Source: Undaria pinnatifida (Eukaryota; Sar; Phaeophyceae; Laminariales; Alariaceae). From it: 64,000 bases of DNA. This document shows, piece after piece, positions 23,601-35,600 of the stretch. The first letter of the stretch is position 1; every line of letters begins with the position of its first letter. Where the stretch lies: positions 8,321,147 to 8,385,146 of the forward strand of contig JABAKD010000023.1 in the NCBI GenBank assembly GCA_012845835.1, written 5' to 3'. Position numbers and translations under genes: made by a program. The notes under the pieces are model-generated. The model ran no database searches and was not told the DNA's origin. It was given only the letters and a program-made list of their open reading frames with translations.

Positions 23601-26600
23601 GATGTCCGCTTGGTTGGTGAAAACCCGACGTGCCCAGTCCTGGGATCGTAGGGATGCGAGGGTCTATGATCATACGACTGCGGCCATGCACAAACTGAGT
23701 ACCCCCCCCCCCCCCAAGCTTTGGCCTCCTGAACTATTTTCTGGAGGACAGGGTTCCGACTCATGCCACGGTATTAGTGCATCCCCCTTTTTTTTTGTGA
23801 GGCTCCTAGTATCGCGAGCTTTATTCCCCATCCCGAAAACTGATTTTGAGAAAAAAATGAAGAAGTGCCAGCCGATGAACCATCCCATAGACTTCGAGTT
23901 ACAAAGGAAAAATGAAAAGATGCCGACGTTCCGACGGTTTTATATAGATAATGGAAAGACAAAAGGAAGTGAAATTCCGACGGTTTTGGGTTAACCCCTT
24001 TAGAGCCCCCAAACCCCTCCCTATACTAATTCCATGTAAATTTGTCCCCAAAAACGGGTTCCAGCTGTAAAGGGGTTAAGAAGCACCGGTTAGGACCGAC
24101 GGTTTTACGTAAACGAAAAAAAAAAAAAAACTGAATTTTCCGACGGCTTTCGGTTAAGAAGCACCGTCGTTCAGAACGCGTTTTTTGCCCAGAAGTGCTA
24201 CCTTTGTCGTAGCACGAGTTTTTCCTTCAACACGTTAGGGACTTGAGACGCAACAATTGTCGAAAAAGAAAAAAACTGACGAATTTGTCATCGGCGACAT
24301 GAAGCAATCCGAGCTGCTGGTGTTGCGGGAGACGTGTTCGAGCTGCACTGCAGGAAGCTGCGAGGCAAAAAGTGTGAGGGATGACGACACTCGGATGGAT
24401 TGCCTCGAGCTTTTTTTTTCCCATGGACGCTTGATTAGATCGCGCTCGTCGGTCTTTTAGCCTGTATGGGTGCCCCCCGAAACGATTATAATCCCGAATC
24501 GTCGGAATGCCGGTTCTTGTTTTGCAATACTGTACTGTGTATTTTGCTTTTGTGCCTATTTTTTTTTCTTTTTTCTTCCTCACACTTCTACTTTCCAGCT
24601 TCTGGACAAGCCGTGGTCACAGGTGTCGTCCTCTCCCCCCCCGGTTCTTGCCTTCAAGTTTTATCGCGCATAGGTTTCAGCAATCCCACTGCTCGTCGAT
24701 TTTTCGTCGAGTGTTGCTAACCCACGCTCTCGCGCTTTCCGCAAGTCAACTCGTGCACAAGATAAAAAGTCCCAACGATTTTTTTCGAGTATGCACTCGG
24801 GGGGACTCGAACTCACGAACTGACCCTCACCAGAGGCTCGAGGATAGCCTGATACACCACCGGGGCGACCACCTATATAGAAAGGCCAAGGAGATTTTCA
24901 TCGTCTTGCACCTTTTTTTGTTGTCAAAAACAGTTTTTTTGGTAGGGTATAGAGAGAGCTCCTCCTGAAGGGGCTAGGAGCCTCGACGAGTACTAAGATA
25001 GAGGTAGCGCTTTCTGGTCAAAACAATATTTTCGGTATGACGGGGCTCCTTAGCTCAAAGTCGTCGGAATGCACATGATTTCGTCGTCTGTTTCCCGATC
25101 TGAGTAATTTGCGTACCTTGGCTGTGAGTTTGGTCATCCGGTTTTGCGCTCTCGGTTTTGCTCAAGACAAGGTCATGTGTGAGGTATAGAACTACTCAAG
25201 GAGCCACCCGACTCTACCGCGATTCTGGGATGTTTATATAGGATAAAAGTATGGAAATCGGGGGATTTGGTTTGGCCCACGTGTGGTTAGCAGCATTGTG
25301 AGACGGAAAATATAAAAAAACTGCGCAAAACACTACTTTAGACCCTAACCCAACCCCTAACCCCAATCCCAACCCTACCCACAGAACTTTGTCCGGAGAA
25401 AATCCGACATGTTTTTTTCTTTTTTTTGTGGAAAATTTGGTCAACAACCTTAAAACTAACGCATCAAATATTCCCCGATTTCCATACTCTTATCCTCTAG
25501 ATAACAATCCAGACGTCTCGCAAAGGCTGCCGTCGTAAAAGTGAAGAGCGCCAGGAAAAAAAAAAAAATGTACCTTGCTTGGCCTCAGCCGCCAGCCTCA
25601 ATAAGGTACAGAAAAATGGTGCAGACCAAGGCTGCGTACGGTAGGGGGGGGGAGTCATTTTCGGGTCCCTTTTTTTTTTGCGGTGGCTGGAGGTCACTCA
25701 CTCGCTCGCGGCGAGCGACCGACCCCCCCCTGTCTGCTCATTTGGGGTCTTTTACTGCTTTCTCGTGCAGTTTTCATTTAGCGATACTGTGGTAATCCGC
25801 GAGCGGAATGGTTAAGCTAGGCTGCGCCCCCCAAAAAATCGCCTAAATTTGTTTGGGTTACGTGGGGGTAAGAAGGGGCTCGTGCGAGTGGTGGAAACCC
25901 GGAAGTGAAAGATCGGGGGTATATAATAACATCCCCCCTAGTGCATAGCCTAGATGACTACCTCTGCCGTGTAATGTGTATGGTAGGTGGTCAGTTGAAT
26001 GCTCCCCACCGGGCTGGCAGGTTTAAGGGGCTGTGATAAACCAACCCCGATCCATTACAGCAAGAGTGGCACCAACCCAACAAGAGCACACGCTTTTGTG
26101 TAGGAGCTTGCGTGATGGCGAATGATTGTCCGAAAACAGTCCCGTTTTGTTGATTTGGGCAGAAACAATCCCGTTTGTTGGTTTCTATGGTTCGCGTGTG
26201 GTTCCGGGGAGGGGGGAGGCGGGGGGGGGTGGTTGTTTCCGCCTCGTTTGGTGTTTCGGTGCATTGTTTTTGTTTTATGCTCGTTTTTTGGTTTCCGTTT
26301 GCATGTTAATTTGTGTATTCTTTTTCCTTCGGTTTGCTGACTTTTTTTTTTTGTTTTTCCGGTCGGTGATGTGTTTCCGTCCGTTTTTGTCGTTCATGAG
26401 CGGTAAACTAGCCTTCTGCGCCGTTTTGTTTTCAAGTTTTTTTTTTTTTTTTTTTTTTTCCGTTTCCATTCAATTTTTTTCGTTTCTACTTTTTTGTGCC
26501 CTATGTCCGCTCGTGTTTTTTTTCTTCTGATTCACGTATCTTTTTTTTTCTTGTGCCGAGTTTCGCTGACCGATTTTTCCCCCTTTCTGTCCTCTGTTTT

Positions 26601-29600
26601 TTTTCCCGTCCGTCCTATTCTTGGGTCGTGCTTTTCTTTCTGTTTACGCCTATTGTTTTCCTTGCGTCGAATTTAATTGTCCTTTTTCCCTCTTTCTGTC
26701 TGCTTCTGTTTGTTTTGCCGTCCGTCTTATTTTTGGGTCCTGTCTTTCTTCTTTTCGTTTTGTGTCCGCTTTTGTTGCGCTCGTGGATGGCAGGTGGCTT
26801 GCTTTGCCGTATCGCCCACGTGTGGCAAGCTCACTCACCTGCAGACGCAGAGCGCTATGGGAAAGAGGTGAGGACGTACGAAAGAATTACGCTGTTTCTC
26901 AAGCTTGAAGTTGATATTGATGCCGATGTTGATGTTGTTGGTGGTGTTATTCGATTGCCGTCGGTTACTTGTTTGTTGTGGTCGAGTTTATTCACCGCCA
27001 CATTCCTCCTTTCGCCCGGCATTTGAATCTCCCCGCCTCCCCTTCCCGCAGCACCTGCTACCTCGAGCTGGACAGCAACAGGAAACACATGCTCTTCGTG
27101 AACTACTGGGACTCCGTCGTGGGGACCATGCCCCTGTCGGACTCAGGCGTCCTACAGTCTGGTGAGATAACGCTTGCGGATCCATCAGGAGTGGCTTTAC
27201 CAGTTGTTGTGGCACGGCATGGCACACAAATGCGTACCGGATAAGGACCCGAACATTTTGCTGTAACGTTTTTTTTTTGTGGAGTTTTATGTGCTTTTGA
27301 ATGTATTTTTATCCAGAGAAAGCACGTGTTGTTCGTCTAGTACTGGGACTCCGTCGTGGGGACACTATGCCGCTTACAGGTTCGGGCGTCCTGTATACAG
27401 CCTCGCGAGATCGCGCTGGTGGACCATCTGTTTCGGTTTACAACTCAAGAGAGGGGCATGCTCCAACGGCCCTCTTGCTATTAATGATTGTGTTTTCTGA
27501 TCGACTTTTTGCCGTCGTCTTCAGTTTAATTTTCCTTTGCGCTTTCCTTACTTTCTTCCGATACGGTTTTGGTTCTCGAGATCGGTCGGTATCGGTTTTT
27601 TTATATCGGCTTTCGATGTTCGTGCTCCATGTCCGTTTTCGTTTTGGTTTTACTTTATGTCCGTTTTCGATGCCAGTTTTTGATGTCGTTTCGACATGAG
27701 CCTTTTATATCGGTTTTCGTTTTCGTTTTCTTTTTATATCGGTTTTCGATATTGATCTTTAATATCGGTTTTCGTTTTCGTTTTCTTTTTAAATCGGTTC
27801 TCTTACTCCCTATCGGTTTTTGATATTGGCGTCCTACATCGGTTTTCGTTCTGTTTTTCGTGGTCGGTTGTGCACACTCAGCCCATTTTGCCCCCCCCCT
27901 TCCCCCCCCCCCCTCCCCCCCCCCCCCCCCCCTCTCCCGTCCGCGTGTTTCTTCGCTACACCAGCAAATAAATCTGTTCTGCCTCCCTCCCCCCCCCCCC
28001 CCCCCCCCCCTGCATTTTCGATCTTTTGTTTTTTGGCATGCCTACCTTAGTCATCCAGACTCTCAAGCCGGAACGACCAGTGGTGGCCAGAGACCTCCAG
28101 GACCACTTGGTGAGTTCTCTTTTTGTTCTTAACACTCGTTTGGGGCCCAAAAAACGCGATCGAGAAAGATCGAGATGACTCATGCTACATTAGTAAAAAA
28201 AAAGGACACCATTTTCCTTCTGAGGGGGGTTGCTTGAGGATCTCCATTCCTCACCCAACACCTGCGCATGAGTAAAATGATCGGGTAAATATCATGTTAA
28301 TAGTACCTGGTACGTTCGCTACATTGGGGCTTCGTCACGGCGGGCTGACGCCACCTGCTTCTCCGCGCATGCCCGTAATGACAAGAGGGTGTATACACTG
28401 TGGTTAATGCGGCGGAGTACCGCCAAGGAGTTTCATACGGAGCAAAAACATATTTTGAGCGAAGAGAAAGAAGACACTGAAAACCAAGAGAGAAAAGATA
28501 GCCATCTGGCAGAATGGGTAGGATGCAAAAGCCAAAGCCAAATCAACAGCAAGAGTAAGAGCAAGAGCACAGCAGTTGTCCTCTCGGAAGCAGCACGACG
28601 AAGGAAGCCGACCCGAATTCTTCGAAGACCATTTCCAGCTATCGCTCTCATCTACGCCCTTTGACGTTTTTCCTCCTTGGGCCTACAGCAGCAGCAGCAG
28701 CACCACCACCACCACCACCACCACCACCACCACCACCACCACCACTTCGAGAGTACTCGTAATAATATCATGCCCTTGTTCGCACGTCATACACTACCTA
28801 CGCGACGACACGAGTACACAGGTGATATCCAGTACCAGCAAGACAGCTGTATCATATCATATGCTCGCGACAACGCCAAAATGTTTTCGACTTTTTCGGC
28901 CCCGAAAAAATGTACAATACGTATTTAAGATGTTGCTGTTAACACTGTGACGAAGCATAACAACTCACTACCTGGGTATAAAGTACGTGTAGTCGCCGAC
29001 ATTATTTCCGTTTGCTGTTGATGCTGTTCACCCTCACAACATCCGTAGTACCAGCGAGCGGCCGGTGTATCACGCATCTTGCCAAGATGAGTTTCGACCC
29101 TAAAATGATGGAACTCACAGCTGACGTGTTTAGAGGTTGAAAAAGTACCTGCTACGTGTACGTGTACACTTTTCAAGTTGAAAAACATAAAAAGAAGAAA
29201 ATGGCCACACTGAGAATCGAACCAAGGATGTTGGGGGTCCCAGGGTTAAAAATAGTATGTTGACCCACTTTTGAACGGTAACCACGTTTGACTCAGGCCA
29301 CCGCACGAGCGCTGTCGAGGCGCCCCCAGTGCAGTAGAGATCGGGGAGCACGATGAGGGAGTTTCGGACCGAGAGCTGTTCCTCATTACGAGCAAGCACG
29401 AAAACGCAAAATAAAAGTGTAAGCAAAGCCGAGGAGCGCTCAGGGCACACCGCTAAAATTATCGTATGTGTGTTTTTATCAGAAAATAACACACAGTGCA
29501 GCAGTGAGATCGAGGATTTCGTCGACACTCATGTTTGCAAGCTGTGTGTAATATTCTGATCGCGAGTGTCACGGGGGGTGTACGCCCTCAGTAAGGATAT

Positions 29601-32600
29601 ACAGGTCGGCGACTCCCGTTGGTGCTACGGTAGCTATTATTAGTACCAGGGTCATCAGGGCGCTACAATTACTGAACGTTTTTTTACGATGTTCGTACCG
29701 CAAAGATTATCCTCTACACAATTTCAATAATTTGTGCCCTAAAAACGCGAGTGCCGTTCTTGACCCTTTTAGCGCCCCCAAGAGCCCTTCCACTACTAAT
29801 TCCAAGTAAATTGTCCCCCAAAAGGGGTGTCCAGTCGTAGATGGGTTGAGGGCCTTTGGAGGCCCGTTTACATAGACCTAAGAAAAGAGACTTGCGATAT
29901 TATCGACGGTCTAGGCAGAGCCTGCTGCTGTACATGCTGTACTATTGATAGTGTCAGAATGCGGTGCGTGTATATGTCGCATAGCTCCTGCCGTTCCGCT
30001 TTGAGCACACTAGTAAACACGCTTGTGAACACACTAGTGAATAAATACACCCTACGCGACGCCCCGAGACTGTTTCGTATGACGGATTCTGGAATCATCA
30101 ATTTATTTCGTCGGTGTTTCCCTCCAAAAAGCCCCGAAGGGGTTACACGATGCTGCATCCAACACGGCGCGAACACCCGGCGACGTGACTTGGCCGCAAA
30201 AAAGTGGTTTGTGTGGTCGCGTAGCTCCTCTCTATCGTCGCGTTTTTTTGTACGCACCCTCTTCCCGGCAGAAATATGGTTGGTTCTTGTGGCCGATTCT
30301 GGAATCGTCAATTCGTTTCGTCAGCTTTTCCCTCTGAAACAGTACCCAAGGGGGTTAATGTGACCGTACTCCGAGTGGGGGATGCGTGGTCGGTCGGTGT
30401 TGGGAATCGTGCCCCTAATGGATTCCGGTGTCTTTGGTTGGTCCCTCCTCATGGCTCGCTGGGTAGACTCAAAGCTTATGCATTATTTCCCTATATAGAA
30501 TACTAAAAGACAGACATTACAGGGCTGCAGGGTAGCGCAGGGTAGTGCACGGTGGTGAGATGAGGGGCGTCCTGCTTGTCCCATCATTATCACCTACATT
30601 ATCGCTCATCTATGATGGCCTTGACGTGAATGTGACATATAATATCACGTGGTCTCACCTCAACCATGACATGGTTTCACGTCGAATCTATAAACTATCC
30701 TTCTACGGAGGGCACTCCATTACATTAACCCTTTAGAGCCCCAAAACCCCACGTCATACTAAATCCATGTAACTTGTACGCAAACCGGGTTTCCAGTTGT
30801 GAAGGCGTCAAGGAGATCTCGACCGCTGTGAGCACTGTATGCGCGCGCAAAAGGCGTCGAAAACAGCGAAAACCGATAACAAGAAACGCGAACCTCAAGA
30901 CTGCAAGGGCTCCGCGTTGGTGGCAGGGCAGCGCTTCGACTTGTTCGATTCAATATTCGATAGTCAAAACCGTTACCACGCAACACATGGTCTACGCGTG
31001 TAGAATATATATGTAAAGTAATGCCAAGAGATCGATATAGACTATTTTAATACAATGGGCTACATACTTCTGCTGTTCCTTGCGTGAATCCGATTCCGAG
31101 CTTCATCATATTTCGATCGGATAAATCCGAGCCCACGCAAACTGGCCTTCTAGTCTGGCCACGAAGGGACGTTTCGAGTGCGCTTCTTTCATGTTTTGAC
31201 TCACCAAGCATCCAGGACCAGCAAGGGGATGACCATGTTTGCTGCATGTTCTCTACGTACCTTCTGAGAGGCGCACTGAGCCAGCTTCCGTTACACCATT
31301 CATAATGGTATCTAGACCCGAGGCTCGAGGAACAGTTCTCCGTGTGGATAGTCTGATCGTGGAGAGACTTGCTGACGGTATTCTAGGCGTGAAACACGGT
31401 GTCGCTGCCTTCGTTATTCAATTCCTCGCATGCTATTATTATGCTGCTACTTGTTGCTGTAGATCACCCTCATCTGGTAGATAGTGTTATTAGTACGCGA
31501 TAGCACTGAACTAAGAAGTTAAGAATTTTAGGTTCAAAATTTGCACGAAAATGGCGTACACCTGGCCTTTTTGTCTTATCGCTGGTCGCTTATTGGCCGG
31601 GGAGTGTACATAAAGTAACCGTCATCTGGGGACGATAGGGTCCCATCCCAGGATCATAATCCATCCACACATATACAACTCCGACAACCCGGGAACGAAC
31701 ACGGATATCACCAGGATTGATACCTCCCCGCACAGTTAGGCCTGGGAATGAACCCCCAAATGTCCAAAAAACATGCCTGATATTCGATGAAAACCGCAAA
31801 AAAAACCTGACATAATTTGCCGTAGTCCTATTTACTTGGTTTTAGTACGCATGAACGGTTGACAGATCACAGAATACTCGACGCAGGCGACGAGGTGGAC
31901 CCTGGGTTTCAACAGGCACATTTAATCAGTGTGTACAGAGGGCAAGGCAGATATTTTAAATTTTCCCGTAACGTTTTCGCGTCTAATCGGCTGGAAATGT
32001 GCGGGGAAGCTGTTGTTGTGTTTCTATTCGTCTTTTGCCCGATAGGGGAGGATTACTTGAAGTGAATGTGGAAGAAATATTACGTTTCTTTCTACAGCTG
32101 TCAGATTTTGAACCCCAAAAAATGCCGGAAGAAAAAACTCGCCCACATAGTACCAACAACGCAGCTTGCAAATATGAGTATTGACCCGAAATTCGTCGAA
32201 CTCACGGCTGACCTTAAATTATTTTTAGTAATACCTGCCATTATTCCCTTGGCTGGGACTTGGTGGGGACAGCAAAGCAATCCGCGCTCGACTCGAGTCC
32301 AGTAAATAGCCGACGATAAGTTGTTGATTAAACTTGACCCTATTGCTGCCTCCTGAGCAAAAAGTCCCTAAAAAATCATTTCAAAACATATACAGAAAAA
32401 AAAAGAAAGATACCCGATGAAAACGAAAAAAAATCGAGGCAATCACCGATACGTGTCTTCGTCGTGTAGGGCAAACGGCGCCAGACACGGGCGGGCGTAG
32501 CCGCACGCCGACCGACTGCCATCACAGCAAGAACCACCGAGAGAGGAGGGAGGGAATCTGTGATCGGGCCTTGATGCAGCTGGAACCGAGCTGCCCCGAG

Positions 32601-35600
32601 CTTCCAGATGCGGATGCGTCTATTCAGAGGCTGTTTTCGGACTCATGAAATCTTCGAGCAATGCAAACAACAATTTTTCTGAATGTAAGGACCGCTTGTA
32701 TATTTATACGAGTATAGCACGGTTCTTACATTTCCGGAGTAATAGGTGCCTGGCGCGTCGTACGATTACTTGTATCATATGAGTAAGAGTGCGCGACTAC
32801 AGGCACATACAGGCTTGAAGCCAGACCCCGGGCGCGTGTTGAGAAGCCTTGGCCAAGACTCAAGCCCAGCCGCACGTACAGCAACAACTAACTCGCGGGC
32901 TAGAGGTGGGGCGTGCCGCCACGGAGGTATACGGACGGCGCTGTATACCGTGCGCGGTGCATCACGGTCCAGTGGCTTGCACAGTAGCAGCAGCAGCCAA
33001 GAAAACGAGAGATCAGCCCCTGCTGCTTGATCCCTTCGTATCACAATGGGGGAAGCACCCTCGTGCTGCCGGCCGCCGAGCCTAAGGGGCCGCTCACGCT
33101 CGTGCGTCCATGTGTACGCTGCTGCTCTGCGCTCTGGGCCTGGTGCTCTGTACAGCAGCACGCTTCGTACGAGAAGCGAAGGCACCCCGATGGGCTGAGC
33201 TTTTTTAGCAAAAGGGTGATGGCGGCCTGCGTGGCAGCAGAGTTTTTTTTGTGAATGCTACGCCCCGAATAACTTTTTCACGTAACCTGTTTCTTTTTTT
33301 GCCATGGATGATTCGTTGATTTCGCAAAGAGTTTTTTTGGTGGAGAACGACCATGGGACATACTTTTTCCAAATTCTACGTCTAAAAAAGTTCGATCCCA
33401 GGCCTAACAGTGTGGAAATCCCCAACCCCACCAACCGGCCGATCTTTGACTGGCTGGGGTCGTATATTATAGAGCTAGCTCCACGCGGGGACGATAGGGT
33501 CCCATCGCCGGTCCAGAGGTCATTCCACATCTCTAAAATTTAAACAAACCGGGGAAGGAAAACGAGTTCTCTCGGATCGACACCGCTCCCCACGGTGCGG
33601 AAACCCCAATTCCGTTGGGTAAAATCGCTGATTGGTTCCAGCTCCACAGCGCCGCCCCAAGAAGGATGATAGAGGCTCACCTACCAGTGGGGGGCGATTC
33701 CGTTGCACAAGGGGGGGATAGGCCCCCATCCCCGGTTCAGAAAATATCCAAATCTCTACCGCCCCAACAACGTGGGAACTATAACGATGATCTCCCTGGT
33801 CGATACCTCCCCGCACGGCGTGTCAACCCCGACCCCATTCGCTTATTCGTGATTGGCTGGTAGGCTTTGACCCAAGAAGCTCACAATTATTTCGACCGAC
33901 TCGGGATCTCTCGCATACTTCTCGCCTAAGGCAAACGCTCGCAATGCGAGCGCACTTCGACCAGTTATTTGCATGATAGGTTACACCAAAAAGCGATTTT
34001 GACTCTATGTCAGGTTGGCGTGCCGAGCAAGCACGCTCAAAATGATGATGAGAAACACTTGAACAGCAACAGCAGCACCAAACGCAATATAATGGACGAA
34101 ATAGAGCGATTGGTATCCAGGGTTTAGGCCCCCCTGGTTATCAGCACCCTTTCGAACAATAATGGGGTGTTCAAAGAAAAACGCCATTATAAATCGAGCT
34201 AAGACTGGCACAACTCGATCATAATAACCGTCGAAAAAAACCTGAAGCGAGGCCGAAACAGTGCGTGTTTGGCTCGCATAATGGTCGAATAATCATGGAA
34301 TACTTGCCCGCATAATCACGTTTTTGTCGCTTATGCGACACCGAAAAAGTTCGCTGAAATTCCCGGCTTTATTCGCTTATTGGGTAAAAGCCTAAACTTG
34401 CTAATACTTTTACGGGTTTTCTTGCATACTACTCGCGTAGGGCAAAAACTCGCCATGCGACCGCAATTCGTACACAACGCTTGGCCTCGGGATGAATTTA
34501 TACAGTTGGTACCCAGAGCGTCAAAGTTAAAGCCATTCGGGACTTATGGTCGGTCTAATCGCAATGTCCCGGCATGCTGGCGGCCATATATTGCCCACAA
34601 CAGATACTTGTACGAGCAATGAGCGCCTGCTCCGGCTTGATATTAAATCGGAATACCCCCACTGTACTGCTATAATTGTTGTTGGTGTAGCTTGTCTGAA
34701 AAGCTGTTCTCGTATTTTATCAGACATGAAACAGCAGCAGCAGCACCTTGAAGAGAACCGCATGTCACAAGTTACACATGCTCGTACCGGTACTGCAGAG
34801 GGGACAGCAGTGCTACACCGCAGGTCAAACTGCCCGAGCGTGATCAGGCACTCTGCGAGAAGTACGCATACATCAAGAAGCGTTGGCTTTGAAGGGGAGC
34901 TACCACTACGTACATGCCAGGGTCATCAGCGGTTGTAGGAGGCCCAATACGCCGTAACACAAGAGTATCCCTGTCATTTCACTACTACTGGTGTGTCGCC
35001 GGTTGCTGGCGCACACGAGATATTTGTCAAGAAAATCCTTGTTTTATGATACTGCTATGTCGTCGATTGCCGTGGCGCACACGAGGTATTGTCAAGTAGA
35101 TCCCTATTACTCGGTATCATCAATTGCTGGCGAACACGATATGATATTTTCAAGGTCCCTATTTTATTATGCTGTTGTATAATCAATTGCTGGCGCACGC
35201 GATGTATTGACCAGCAACAACAGTCAGCAGCCAGTGCAACTCTTGCAACCACACAACAAAGGGTTTGAAACACTACCTTGATAATCACACCTTTAGAACT
35301 GCATCCGCATTTTTGGGGATGCATATACTTTGAATTAGTGTGGGATATTTATTATGCGGTCCTGAAAGGTGGATCGTGGATCGTGGACCAATATATACGG
35401 AACGCCTCTTTGGAGCAGCGGTGAAAAGGACTAACAAAACATGGGTTCTCGTACTGTGACTTTTAAAAGCGACTCGGTTGTGTTTACTTTCTTCTTTTAT
35501 GGTCGGGCCTGTTCTTGTACCCGGTCCGCTAGCATTTCATTTGCTTTACCCTGATTAATTGCGATTGTTTGGTTTACTCTGTCTCACAGTATGTGACCAC

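Larger units (their letters stand above)
8472..26793 (+). other. Lactonase intron 2 (18.3 kb), packed with repeats
   Basis: Holds the TTG array, degenerate TTAGGG tracts (9195-9225, 11110-11160, 25340-25385), several TIR-family elements, an inverted GC-rich ORF-bearing unit (14875-16580), a tandem duplication (19540-19850), an 84-base minisatellite (20325-20785), the LINE 3' end (21385-21990), a tRNA-derived SINE (24594-24877) and a T-rich run-up to exon 3 (26230-26790). No host exon was found inside; phases of exons 2 and 3 need none. Confidence 0.75.

Noticed and set aside
32775..33254. Candidate gene in a GC-rich stretch of intron 5
   Set aside because: All of several frames on both strands are open; no motif, splice sites or homology recognised, so coding cannot be assigned.
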